DNA of 40,952 bases from a virus. Where the stretch lies: the IMG/VR virus record IMGVR_UViG_3300033141_003738, positions 1-40,952 of that record; one strand, given 5' to 3'. Positions 13,629 through 21,885 of this stretch are shown here, piece after piece. The notes below the pieces were generated by a model. It saw only the letters and a list, made by a program, of their open reading frames with translations. It was not told the DNA's origin and made no database searches. Position numbers and translations under genes: made by a program. Positions within the stretch are counted from its first letter, which is position 1, and every line of letters begins with the position of its first letter.

Positions 13629-14102
13629 TTAAATTTTTCTTGCAAAATTTGGATAAATTATTCTACTCATACAAGCAATTTTTACGGAAAGTAAAAACTC
13701 TAGATCATCCCTAATAGATAAAAAATCCTCTTTGTATTTAATACAAATTTTCTTTTTTAAAAATCTTCTTTTCCATTCAAGACAATCTAATGTCTTGTGA
13801 CAAAAACCAGCACGATCCTTACATATATGAAATGCTTTTTTGCCAACCCTACAAACAAACAATGATGCCCTAAGGCTTTTTCTAGTTATCTTATTATTTA
13901 AATCATGTTTAACAATTACTTTGCCAGTTCTATTTGTTAAAAGACTTCCGTAATCTTTCCTTAGGCCTAATCTTTGATAAGACAAAATAGGAATTTCATT
14001 TGTTAATTTTGATTCATAATTTTGATCATTGCTAGAACAACTAGGAATCAATAGAACGCTGCTGGCTATCAGCAAGATCCATATATATATTGATTTTTGC
14101 AT
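13629..14102 (-). CDS. Lipoprotein, candidate outer-membrane spanin, 157 aa
   Basis: The N-terminus is a lipoprotein signal: a Lys, a hydrophobic core (IYIWILLIASSVLL) and the lipobox IPSC with Cys at residue 21. I chose the ATG at 14102, seven bases after AAGGTG; the ATG at 14117 touches its AAGG directly. The gene starts inside the 3' end of the 93-aa gene in another frame, as o-spanin genes do. The mature part is basic and longer than a typical Rz1 and lacks the usual proline-rich region, with several cysteines. In Gram-negative hosts o-spanins help fuse inner and outer membranes at lysis. A different lipoprotein, such as a superinfection-exclusion factor, is the alternative. Confidence 0.6.
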   Translation of the reverse strand: MQKSIYIWILLIASSVLLIPSCSSNDQNYESKLTNEIPILSYQRLGLRKDYGSLLTNRTGKVIVKHDLNNKITRKSLRASLFVCRVGKKAFHICKDRAGFCHKTLDCLEWKRRFLKKKICIKYKEDFLSIRDDLEFLLSVKIACMSRIIYPNFARKI

Positions 14103-14322
14103 GTAAATCACCTTCATCCTTATAAAGTTTTTGAATTAATTTGTCATGTGGATCTTCTTTAGATTCTTCTTCTTCAATTATCCTATTAATATCAATTAAT
14201 TCTAATTTTAATTCCCCAAGTCTTTTCGCTTCACCTGGTGTTTTTCTTTTTAAAATTGTTTCTGCTAGATTTATTCCACTAGTAATTAAGGCCATTCCAC
14301 CAGCTATTAATGGGTTTGCCAT
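14041..14322 (-). CDS. Candidate inner-membrane spanin, 93 aa
   Basis: The first 23 residues are moderately hydrophobic (PLIAGGMALITSGINLA) and could be a membrane anchor. The rest is a charged coiled coil (LGELKLELIDINRIIEEEES onward). AAGGAGGC precedes the ATG. The 3' end overlaps the lipoprotein gene by 62 bases, which is the usual Rz/Rz1 arrangement. It is shorter than most i-spanins and the membrane segment is weak, so the call rests mainly on context. Confidence 0.5.
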   Translation of the reverse strand: MANPLIAGGMALITSGINLAETILKRKTPGEAKRLGELKLELIDINRIIEEEESKEDPHDKLIQKLYKDEGDLHAKINIYMDLADSQQRSIDS

Positions 14323-14390
14323 AAATGCCTCCTTGTAATGGCAGCCGAATGCCTCCGAGGTAAGAAGGACTTATATCGACTGCTTTAAAA

Positions 14391-14804
14391 TTATTTCTTT
14401 TTAAACAATGCCCTGAATGCGCCATAGATTGCAATTGCACCACCGGATGTAAATAACGCTGCCATTGATGCGTCAGGAAAAGACATTCCTGCAATAAGTG
14501 ATGTAACTATCGTGATTATTACACCAATGGTAGTTGTTATTGCAAAAACTACAAGTCTGTTTTTTTCTATGATTGGCTTAAGTATTTTTAATTTTAATGT
14601 TTGAAGAAGAAGGGCAAGAACTGCTGAAGCGATAACTAACCCACTAGCTGCTCCACCTTTAATTAATTTGAATAAAGCCATTAATTGTTCGGCCCATGTT
14701 CCAAGATCAACCTCAGGTACTGGCAATGGTACAACATCTTGTCCAAATAAAACCATCGGATAACACAAAACAATAAGCAAGGTAATAGTTAGTAACTTAA
14801 TCAT
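14391..14804 (-). CDS. Holin-like membrane protein, 137 aa
   Basis: The N-terminus is a signal-peptide-like segment (residues 3-20, then FGQD). Three more hydrophobic stretches follow at about 52-70, 82-103 and 110-130, and the protein ends in KKK. Small size, several membrane segments, a basic C-terminus and a place between the lysin and spanin candidates all fit a holin, which forms lesions in the inner membrane at lysis time. GGAGG precedes the start. The family cannot be named by eye. Confidence 0.65.
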   Translation of the reverse strand: MIKLLTITLLIVLCYPMVLFGQDVVPLPVPEVDLGTWAEQLMALFKLIKGGAASGLVIASAVLALLLQTLKLKILKPIIEKNRLVVFAITTTIGVIITIVTSLIAGMSFPDASMAALFTSGGAIAIYGAFRALFKKK

Positions 14805-14821
14805 AAAGCCTCCTTTTTATG

Positions 14822-14841
14822 AGATAAATTAATTTTTATCT
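14822..14841. repeat. Inverted repeat upstream of the holin gene
   Basis: AGATAAA (14822-14828) and TTTATCT (14835-14841) are a perfect 7-bp inverted repeat with a 6-base loop. It lies 18 bases before the holin ATG. It may be an operator or a small hairpin in the lysis leader. The remainder of the gap up to 14900 shows nothing else. Confidence 0.35.
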
Positions 14842-14900
14842 ACAGCATGATGAAAAAATTTCTTTTTCTTTTGTAATAAGCGTAAGTAAAACCACGCTAT

Positions 14901-15338
14901 TTAGCAAGTGCAATTAGCGTTAGATTGCGTAGCATAACAAACATCTTTTATATTAAGCTTGAATGAATCAATTTCTTTTATTTTCATTCCTTTTAAAAAT
15001 CTTTTAAAAGTAGCACCACTATTTAAAACCGCTCTACTCCCTCTCAATTTACCAAAATATTGGCCCAAAAGAATACATCCCATTGTGTGGTCTTCAGTAT
15101 TTCCAGAATGTATTAAGATATGATTTCTATTAGGTACATTTTTCACCTCAAAAGTATTGCCATATTTAGGTGAATTAACCCTTTCACATATATAGCTACC
15201 TTCAGGTATACATGAAATATTTTCTTGATTATTTAAATCTTCTGGTTCTAGTGTTGCGCAGAAGGCTATTTTATCAATTAATAAAACCCCTATTGTCCCT
15301 TGATCTGTTTTTTCAATTCTAAGTAAATCTAATTTCAT
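14901..15338 (-). CDS. DUF5675 protein, candidate lysin, 145 aa
   Basis: The sequence follows the DUF5675 pattern: an early strand region, ISCIPEGSYICER, then NHILIHSGNTEDHTMGCILL at 72-91. The cluster His77, His84 and Cys88 resembles the His...His-Gly-Cys active site of YkuD-type L,D-transpeptidases, so it may act on peptidoglycan. DUF5675 genes are often found beside holins in phages, and no other endolysin is visible in this genome. It has no signal peptide, so it would need the holin for export. GGAGG precedes the ATG. Enzymatic activity is inferred, not shown. Confidence 0.65.
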   Translation of the reverse strand: MKLDLLRIEKTDQGTIGVLLIDKIAFCATLEPEDLNNQENISCIPEGSYICERVNSPKYGNTFEVKNVPNRNHILIHSGNTEDHTMGCILLGQYFGKLRGSRAVLNSGATFKRFLKGMKIKEIDSFKLNIKDVCYATQSNANCTC

Positions 15339-15351
15339 TTATCCTCCTTTT

Positions 15352-15405
15352 TTAATCAAGGATATTGCGACTAATTGAGTTATTTTTTGTATTTTCTTCA
15401 ATCAT
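15352..15405 (-). CDS. 17-codon leader frame ahead of the lysin gene
   Basis: AGGA stands before this ATG with normal spacing. The frame ends just before the GGAGG of the DUF5675 gene. The peptide is polar (IEENTKNNS) and has no known counterpart. It may be a coupling or regulatory frame in the lysis leader, or chance. Confidence 0.2.
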   Translation of the reverse strand: MIEENTKNNSISRNILD

Positions 15406-15420
15406 GTAATATCCTATAAT
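15359..15420. promoter_or_regulatory. Divergent promoter region between lysis and inverted tail genes
   Basis: The 124-base gap separates divergent genes. For the rightward genes TATAAT (15415-15420) is a perfect -10, with only TTTTCT at the -35 position. An 8-bp inverted repeat (AGGATATT 15359-15366, AATATCCT 15408-15415) spans the gap and touches the -10, so it may be an operator. A leftward promoter (TTGACT on the minus strand near 15445) is weaker. Confidence 0.4.
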
Positions 15421-15462
15421 AAATAATATGTTTTATAATAACCTAGTCAACCAAGGCGAACA

Positions 15463-15729
15463 ATGACAAAAGAACTTAAACTTAATTTTAGAGAAAAACT
15501 TATCATTAGAACTATTTCAGGAACTATTTCAGGCATAGTTATACTAGGAGTTGTTGCAATTTTCTCTGGTTATTCAAAAAACTTTGCCAGTGCAGATACG
15601 ACAAGGGGAATGAATAAGGAAACCAATGAAAAAATTGAAAAAGTAGATAAACGTGTTATTGTCCTTGAAACTAATTATATAAATATATTAAAAGAACTTA
15701 AAACTATAAACGAAAAAGTGTCGAAATAA
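15463..15729 (+). CDS. Membrane-anchored coiled-coil protein, 88 aa
   Basis: A basic N-terminus of about 20 residues is followed by one membrane segment (IVILGVVAIFSGY, about 25-38) and a coiled coil (MNKETNEKIEKVDKRVIVLE) to the end. This shape is shared by XhlA-type lysis accessories and by i-spanins. The gene opens the inverted plus-strand island and stops one base before the next ATG. It could be a second spanin or holin partner, placed opposite the lysis cassette. The family is not certain. Confidence 0.6.
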   Translation: MTKELKLNFREKLIIRTISGTISGIVILGVVAIFSGYSKNFASADTTRGMNKETNEKIEKVDKRVIVLETNYINILKELKTINEKVSK

Positions 15730-15730
15730 A

Positions 15731-16555
15731 ATGGCAACAAAAGTAACCAAGGTAAATATCAAAGACGTAGAGGATTTATTTAAAAGAAAATTTCCTAATT
15801 ACGTTAGATTCGCTGTAGCTAATACATTAACTAGCTCAGTTTATAATGGTATGCAATATTCAGAAAAATGGCTTAAAAAAAATTGGATAACTAGAAATAG
15901 ATTTTTGCTTGGTGGTGGGCCGGGTAAAGGTGCTATTAAATTTAATAAAGCAATACCAAGTCATGATATCACTAGAATTTGGGCGGCATGGGGTTCTCCA
16001 GAAAGCGTTGGAAGCAAGGATTTTAGATTCATGGAGGATCAAGAAGAAGGATTTAAAAGTAAGGGTTCTACACCAGCAAAGAAAGCTAGAATTGGAAAAA
16101 ATTATCGAAAAAGAATTCCAAAGAAAAATAGAAGAATTAAACAAAATATTAGAAACCTTAGTCTGGTTAGAGTTAAGCTTGGAAAAACTTGGAAACCAGG
16201 ATTAATGGAAATCAGAGCTTTGAGAAAACTTCATCAAGAAAGGTTTGCATTTCCCGGAAGTAATCAATTCTTTTTTATGGCCGATAATCAATTTTTAAAT
16301 TTTGGTGGTGGATTATATCAATTTGCAAAAAAATCAATTCCTAATAAATTAAGTAAGTCTGGCCATAAACTGCAATTTCCTAATCTTAAAAAAGTTTATA
16401 CTGCTGGTGATGATAACAATAGAAACAGAAAGGGTACTAACTGGATGAAAAAAAGTAGTTTGCAATTAAAGCAAGAAGAGATAAATAAAATATTTGATAA
16501 AGCAGCCGATCAAGCATTTACTGGTCAGTTGAAACTATATAAAAATTGGCGTTAA
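15731..16555 (+). CDS. Basic virion protein, possibly tail completion, 274 aa
   Basis: The protein is very basic, with Arg/Lys-rich stretches around residues 115-145 (KNYRKRIPKKNRRIKQ). The N-terminal region (VRFAVANTLTSSVYNGMQYS) recalls the start of minor tail protein Z-type completion proteins, in which an Ala-rich helix precedes a basic region, but the match is weak. It lies directly before the gp44-like gene, one base away, in the same operon, so a tail or head-tail joining role is likely. No catalytic motif is visible. Confidence 0.55.
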   Translation: MATKVTKVNIKDVEDLFKRKFPNYVRFAVANTLTSSVYNGMQYSEKWLKKNWITRNRFLLGGGPGKGAIKFNKAIPSHDITRIWAAWGSPESVGSKDFRFMEDQEEGFKSKGSTPAKKARIGKNYRKRIPKKNRRIKQNIRNLSLVRVKLGKTWKPGLMEIRALRKLHQERFAFPGSNQFFFMADNQFLNFGGGLYQFAKKSIPNKLSKSGHKLQFPNLKKVYTAGDDNNRNRKGTNWMKKSSLQLKQEEINKIFDKAADQAFTGQLKLYKNWR

Positions 16556-16556
16556 T

Positions 16557-17846
16557 ATGAGTATTAAAAAACTTCACACAGTTAAAACAGGCGACAATGT
16601 TTCTTTGTTGGCATCAAATTACCAAGTATCAGTTACTGATATAGTTGATGCAAATCCAAATATATTTACCCCTACAAGAATAGAAAAATCTAATGAAGCT
16701 ATTGCTAATGGTGACTTAGTTCCAGGAGGTTTGTTAATTTACCCTGGTGAAGTTCTTAAAATACCCACCGGACAAATTGACGATATTGCTCAGAAGCAAG
16801 CGGTTAAGGCCGACAATACCGATGATTTAGCAATTTTCATCAATGATCAAAGATGTCCAAATCCAAATAGTTTTGTATTTACTGAATATTTTGATACTTG
16901 CTCAGATTCTTTTCAAATAGAATATCCATATGATAGTGGTAAAAGACTTTACGATATAGATATTAATAATTTTAAAAAGATTGGACTACCTAATATTAAA
17001 ATTTATATAGGTGAAGATCCGGCCCTTACTGGTGAAATTGAAAAAATAGGACAATCATTTACCACAAGTAGTTCAATACAAAGCTTAGGTGGTAGAACTA
17101 AAACAAGATTACTTGAAAAATCTGAAGCTTTGCCCAATGTTCAAGTTGATTTCCTTAACTTAAAACTTAATGAAATTGCAGAAATTTTTTGTAAATCACA
17201 CGGACTTCAACTTTCATTAGAATCTGGAATTGATGTTGGGCCAGTATTTGAAAAAGCAACTAGATCAGATTCAGAAATTCCATTTGTTTTTATTTCAAAA
17301 CTAGCAAGGGAAAGAAGATTAATTGTAAGTAATACACCTGAAGGTAATTGCTTAATAAGAAAGGCCATTGATAAAGATCCTGTAGCAAGGTTTAATGTAA
17401 ATTCAAAATTCATAGATTTTCTAGGAGTGCCAGAACTTCAATTTGAATTTGACACAACTGTTATTTTTGGAAACTATATTGGAAAAACTCAAACTGATGA
17501 TGATGATAATGCCACTGCTACAGCGACTAGTAAAACAATGATTGAAAGATCAGTAAAAAGAATAAGCTTTAAAGATTCTACAAGTGATCAATTGCAAGGA
17601 TTGATTGAAAAAGAAGAGGAAAAATCTACTAGAAATTTTTATAAAAACTCAATACCATATCCAAGTTGGATCATTCCAAAACTTGGCAGGAGGTGGAAAA
17701 CAGGTGACGTTGTAACATTGATTTCTCCTGAAAATGGAATCACTGAAGAAAAAAAATTAATTATTAAGCAAATTGATTTCCAACAAGACAGTAGTGATAA
17801 AAGAACTGCTATTTTAAAACTTATACCAATAGAGACATATATATAA
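16557..17846 (+). CDS. Mu gp44-like baseplate hub with N-terminal LysM, 429 aa
   Basis: Residues 6-72 are a LysM-type domain (HTVKTGDNVSLLASNYQVS ... VLKIP), which binds peptidoglycan-like glycans. The remainder matches the phage late control D/Mu gp44 family: LAIFINDQ, the SDSFQIEYP core, and the SKLARERRLIVSNTPEG segment that normally reads Q-x-x-x-x-LAR-x-x-G. This protein forms the central hub between tail tube and spike. A LysM fused to the hub could touch the cell wall during injection. The gene is on the strand opposite to most tail genes. The ATG abuts the previous stop. Confidence 0.85.
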   Translation: MSIKKLHTVKTGDNVSLLASNYQVSVTDIVDANPNIFTPTRIEKSNEAIANGDLVPGGLLIYPGEVLKIPTGQIDDIAQKQAVKADNTDDLAIFINDQRCPNPNSFVFTEYFDTCSDSFQIEYPYDSGKRLYDIDINNFKKIGLPNIKIYIGEDPALTGEIEKIGQSFTTSSSIQSLGGRTKTRLLEKSEALPNVQVDFLNLKLNEIAEIFCKSHGLQLSLESGIDVGPVFEKATRSDSEIPFVFISKLARERRLIVSNTPEGNCLIRKAIDKDPVARFNVNSKFIDFLGVPELQFEFDTTVIFGNYIGKTQTDDDDNATATATSKTMIERSVKRISFKDSTSDQLQGLIEKEEEKSTRNFYKNSIPYPSWIIPKLGRRWKTGDVVTLISPENGITEEKKLIIKQIDFQQDSSDKRTAILKLIPIETYI

Positions 17847-17859
17847 CACAAGGATTAGT

Positions 17860-19191
17860 ATGATAGAATATAACCCCTTAGCATATACATCACCAGAAAC
17901 TAAAACTAAAGTTGAATTTATTTATGATGGATCATTGCAGGATGAAATGGCGCACAGTTTAGGCCAATTTAGCTTCGCTGGTGTTGATGGAGAACATTAT
18001 CAAGATAGATCACGCAATACTGGTAGCTATACTTTTTTAATAAAATTAAAAGATGAAGATAGTTTAAGATTAGCAAGATTATTGTTTAATGAAAAAACGA
18101 GTTCTTCATCAACTGGAATTTTGGATCATCCAGATCCAACGCTTGGAAGTTTTCCTGTGGTTGTTTCATCTTTTAAGGTCAGCCAAAATTCAGTTAAAGG
18201 TCAAGGTGTTATCAATGTAGAAGTTTCATTTTTTAAAACAATTCCTGACTTGTTGGCAGGTGATTCATTTGCTCAGGAAAATCCAGCATCCGCACAATCT
18301 ATATTGGCTGCAATTGCTGCATTAAATGAATCACAAGCAAATGATTTAAATAATTCTGTAGATTTAAGTACTGGCGCTGGATTTGCTGCATTTATTCAAT
18401 CAACTATTAGTATTGTTAATAGTGGAAAAGATAGTCTTGAAAATATTGCTAATAAATTAGATGAAATATCAATTGCATTTACTGACACCTATCTTGATAT
18501 TATAAATAATGTAGAAACATATGCTACAACTCCATTTGAATTAGCTAGAAAAATTCAAAACTTTTTACAATTACCAATGTTAGCAACTCAATCAGTTGAA
18601 GATAGAAGTGCTGCATACAATACCTTTTTAAATGGAAATGAAACTTTTTCAATTGAAACAATATCAGAAATTAATTCTGGTAGTCCATCAGGTAAAACTA
18701 TTTTGTCTAATAGATCACTGGCCAGTTTAGCTGCAATTTCAGCTTTAAATTATACTTCCGTGAGTGGAGAATCAGTGTCAATTGATCGAGTAAAAGCTGG
18801 TGAATTTTTTGAAGATACTGGATACTTATCTAGACAAGAAATAATTGACCAGATTAATTTTATCCAATCTAGGGCACTTATCACAACCCAGCTTTACAGT
18901 CTTTTGGCCAAAAACTTTGGCGCAAACATCTTTTTCAGCCAATATTTTGATTATTCTATATTGAATAAGGCTTTGGTATCAATAGCCGTTAAAAACTTAA
19001 ACAACAGGATATTTTCAACTATTGCAGAGCAATCTATTGAACTATCAAAAGATACAACCCCAATTGTTTTATGCTCAGAGTTATATCAAAGTGTTGAACT
19101 TAGTACAATTCAATTTTTATTAGATTCAAATAATCTCCGTGGAGATAATATCTTTTTAATTCCTAAAGGTACTGAAATAAAATATTATTAA
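17860..19191 (+). CDS. Mu gp43-like DNA circulation/tail hub protein, 443 aa
   Basis: The N-terminal 130 residues fit the DNA-circulation N family of Mu gp43-type proteins: an opening Tyr-x-Ser-Pro segment, EMAHSLGQFSFAGVDGEHYQ, and repeated strands ending in VEVSFFKTIP. The remainder is helical and of lower similarity. In Mu this gene lies between the tape measure and gp44 and is thought to help join tube and baseplate; here it follows the gp44-like gene and is inverted. AAGGATTAGT precedes the ATG. The stop overlaps the stop of the convergent spike gene by three bases (19188-19191), with no terminator between. Confidence 0.75.
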   Translation: MIEYNPLAYTSPETKTKVEFIYDGSLQDEMAHSLGQFSFAGVDGEHYQDRSRNTGSYTFLIKLKDEDSLRLARLLFNEKTSSSSTGILDHPDPTLGSFPVVVSSFKVSQNSVKGQGVINVEVSFFKTIPDLLAGDSFAQENPASAQSILAAIAALNESQANDLNNSVDLSTGAGFAAFIQSTISIVNSGKDSLENIANKLDEISIAFTDTYLDIINNVETYATTPFELARKIQNFLQLPMLATQSVEDRSAAYNTFLNGNETFSIETISEINSGSPSGKTILSNRSLASLAAISALNYTSVSGESVSIDRVKAGEFFEDTGYLSRQEIIDQINFIQSRALITTQLYSLLAKNFGANIFFSQYFDYSILNKALVSIAVKNLNNRIFSTIAEQSIELSKDTTPIVLCSELYQSVELSTIQFLLDSNNLRGDNIFLIPKGTEIKYY

Positions 19192-19742
19192 TTATTTGGT
19201 AGAGTTACTTTATCAGACTTGGTATTGGTTATATCAGCATCTGATAGCGAGCTAGTGGTTAATGTGACACTTGTTGTTGACGGGCCTACTGGAGTATCTT
19301 GGTAAGGATGTGTATGACTATTAAAAGTACTAATATGAGCATTAAATTTATCATTTAATTTATTAAATTCTTCTAGTAATTCATTGTATAGAACAGCAAA
19401 ATTATTATTGCCATTAAGCTCTAGGATGCCGTTATTCTTTAATTTTGTATATGCCGATAGGTTTCCATTGCTATTTACAGAAAAAAATCTTCTTTCCCCC
19501 GGATTAGTATCTGGACTAACATTATCAGATACTCCACCAATATTTACTAAATAAGAATCACTGTTATCAATTTTAGTGATAATTATTCTTTCACCAACGG
19601 CTGGATTAATTTCAATACCAGGACCAAAAGCATTTTTTGATTGATATTCATTATTCAATGCTTTAGTTTTGACAATAATTGAATTTTTAGATCCTCCACG
19701 AAACTTTCCAATAAGTGATTTAAATGTTTTTGCAAAAATCAT
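19188..19742 (-). CDS. Baseplate spike protein (gpV/Mu gp45-like), 184 aa
   Basis: The protein has the features of the central membrane-piercing spike: an N-terminal OB-fold-like part (residues 40-75, VGERIIITKIDNSDSYLVNI), a beta-helix region with repeating Asn/Gly turns, then a coiled helix (LYNELLEEFNKLNDKF) and an apex with HTHPYQDTPVGPSTTS. The His-x-His pair is the site that holds iron at the tip in P2 gpV and Mu gp45. It acts as a trimer under the hub. It is the last gene of the leftward late operon and converges with the gp43-like gene. Confidence 0.85.
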   Translation of the reverse strand: MIFAKTFKSLIGKFRGGSKNSIIVKTKALNNEYQSKNAFGPGIEINPAVGERIIITKIDNSDSYLVNIGGVSDNVSPDTNPGERRFFSVNSNGNLSAYTKLKNNGILELNGNNNFAVLYNELLEEFNKLNDKFNAHISTFNSHTHPYQDTPVGPSTTSVTLTTSSLSDADITNTKSDKVTLPNN

Positions 19743-19752
19743 TATAATAACC

Positions 19753-20067
19753 TTAAATTAAAGATATTAATTTTTTAAGTAATTCTTTTATTTGTGATAA
19801 ATCCATTAAATCAATATCAGCATTTTTTATTTTTCTAATTAATTTCCTATTCTTATCTTTTAATTGGTCTTTTTCTTTTTCAATATTTAATTCTATTTCA
19901 ATTTCTCCAGATACTGATTCTAATTGTTCCTGCGTTGGCATAGGTCTTGAATCTCTCCATAGTCCTTTTTTTCTTGCTTCTTCTTCTGTAAATCTAAAGC
20001 AAGCTGGATTAAAACTAACGCTATTATCATAAATTTTACTTACTGCATGAAGTTTATCTATTTTCAT
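19753..20067 (-). CDS. Small protein beside the tail fibre, possible chaperone, 104 aa
   Basis: This 104-residue protein is charged, with a long C-terminal helix (EKEKDQLKDKNRKLIRKI). The N-terminal part has a FNPACFRFTEEEARKKGLW segment. It follows the 600-aa tail protein four bases downstream, the usual place for fibre-assembly chaperones, but I cannot match it to a family. It may also be a small structural protein. Confidence 0.55.
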   Translation of the reverse strand: MKIDKLHAVSKIYDNSVSFNPACFRFTEEEARKKGLWRDSRPMPTQEQLESVSGEIEIELNIEKEKDQLKDKNRKLIRKIKNADIDLMDLSQIKELLKKLISLI

Positions 20068-20071
20068 AATA

Positions 20072-21874
20072 TTATCCTATTTTTTTTGTTTTTAAAGTTG
20101 CATATCTTTCTATATCACTATTAGTGCAAGGCAATCCAAAACCATCGACACTTCTGGTAGTATCACCATAATGCTGTAATTCTATTTTTATTGTTTTTTG
20201 AATCCTGAAATTTCCATCTACTCTTGACATACCACCATTAGTAGCACCGCTTGCAGAGCTTTCACACATACCAAGTAATAAATCAATAGAATTATCAACA
20301 TTATATATTTTTGTTTGATGGTCATTTACTTCTTGCCCTCTTGCAATTCCTTCTATTTCATATAGGCCTGGCAGTAAATATACTTGAAAAGAATCTAATA
20401 CCGACATATTATAATCATCTATTATAGTAGAAAGTTCTCTAATTCTCCATCCACCACCTGTAAATGTTCCACCGGCTACTCCATTTGCCTCGTCGTGATA
20501 AAAATATGCAGTAGTAGTTTTAATTGTAGAACTAAATGGTATGGCTGATACCATAACTAGATTACCACTAGCATCATTAAACGCAACCCCTACACACCTC
20601 CATGACTCGTATGGATGATAATAACCAACTAAATCATCTCTTCTGTATGGTCGATAACTTGTAATTATTACTTCTTTTTTATCACTTAAGTAAAAATAAT
20701 AATCTGTATTAATTGATTCTGTTATACTACTTTCTAAATCGTTAGTAATATCCCAATTAATTTTTGTTAAATCTATTTTTAAATCAGATCCATAGACATT
20801 TATTTTTGAATTTGTATTTTTTGACTCAACTACTTCTGTTGAAAGTATGGATAATTCAATATTATTAGTTTCTGCAAATTGTTTTGATAAATCGTTTGAT
20901 CTTGCTGCAATAGTATCTGTGCTATCAGAAACAATTTCACCAATTAGAGCAACGTTTGCAAGATCCCATGTTGCACCATTACCTTCATACCATTCCTTGC
21001 TTGTTTCATTAAAATAATAATCACCACTTGGTGCAGATCCGGGCGCTGTTGAAGAATAAATAGGTGTAGTATAAGAAATATCAATAGTTGTCCCATCGTT
21101 TTCGGCAAAAACGAAACCAATATTCATTAATGTTAATACATTTGTATCTGATAATATTTGCCTAACTATTGGATCATTTGAACCGTCAAAATACCATCCT
21201 CGATAAGCATTGACCAAGGTGGTTGCATCTTTAATAAACGCTCTTAAAATTTCACCAGTTGGTGTTTTGAATGCAGCAATCTGGCCAATCCTAGAGGTTA
21301 TTTCAGATCCAACGGCACTTATTGCTATTTCATTTACTAAAGCATCAATTTCACCTGCATAAAGATCATTTAAAATATTTGAATCATTAACTGTTGTAGT
21401 ATTGTTGGTTGATGGAGCTGCCGTTATTCCTGATTTAACTATATCCGTATCAATGATCACTGGAAATTTATTAATTAATAATTCTAAGTTAGTCGTTAAA
21501 CCAAGTACTGTAAATTCTAGCGCAGACCCATCTGCTTTTAAAAAATACGGCAATGAAGAATTTGGTCTAATTGCACTTGAAACAATCCTTGGTACTTCAG
21601 GTGAAATTCCTAATGCATTAAAAATCATATTTTTAGTATTAATTATATATGCATCCCATTGTTGATTATCTGTAATATTATCCGTTAAATCATTAAGAGT
21701 TATTCCTGCTTCGCTTATAGATCGTAAGGCATAATAATGATAGCAATTCATGAATTGCTGAAAAACTGGTGTTGGTAAGACACCAGCAGCTTCGTTTTTA
21801 TATGAAGCATCTGGAAAATCTGATGTTACAGGGCCAAGTCTTTCAGGTATTATTTCAGTTACTAAACTTCTCAT
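20072..21874 (-). CDS. Tail fibre/receptor-binding protein, 600 aa
   Basis: The protein is Ser/Thr/Asn/Asp-rich with few cysteines, typical of fibrous virion proteins. Residues about 280-310 form a motif seen in many tail proteins (SGDYYFNETSKEWYEGN), in which a trimeric beta strand precedes a Trp. From about 400 the segment SDKKEVIITSYRPYRRDDLV and GYYHPYESWRCVG resembles the C-terminal parts of phage tail tip proteins. It comes between the 384-aa and 104-aa genes of the leftward baseplate operon. Host specificity is probably set here together with the 611-aa adhesin. Confidence 0.7.
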   Translation of the reverse strand: MRSLVTEIIPERLGPVTSDFPDASYKNEAAGVLPTPVFQQFMNCYHYYALRSISEAGITLNDLTDNITDNQQWDAYIINTKNMIFNALGISPEVPRIVSSAIRPNSSLPYFLKADGSALEFTVLGLTTNLELLINKFPVIIDTDIVKSGITAAPSTNNTTTVNDSNILNDLYAGEIDALVNEIAISAVGSEITSRIGQIAAFKTPTGEILRAFIKDATTLVNAYRGWYFDGSNDPIVRQILSDTNVLTLMNIGFVFAENDGTTIDISYTTPIYSSTAPGSAPSGDYYFNETSKEWYEGNGATWDLANVALIGEIVSDSTDTIAARSNDLSKQFAETNNIELSILSTEVVESKNTNSKINVYGSDLKIDLTKINWDITNDLESSITESINTDYYFYLSDKKEVIITSYRPYRRDDLVGYYHPYESWRCVGVAFNDASGNLVMVSAIPFSSTIKTTTAYFYHDEANGVAGGTFTGGGWRIRELSTIIDDYNMSVLDSFQVYLLPGLYEIEGIARGQEVNDHQTKIYNVDNSIDLLLGMCESSASGATNGGMSRVDGNFRIQKTIKIELQHYGDTTRSVDGFGLPCTNSDIERYATLKTKKIG

Positions 21875-21885
21875 ATTTTTTCCTT

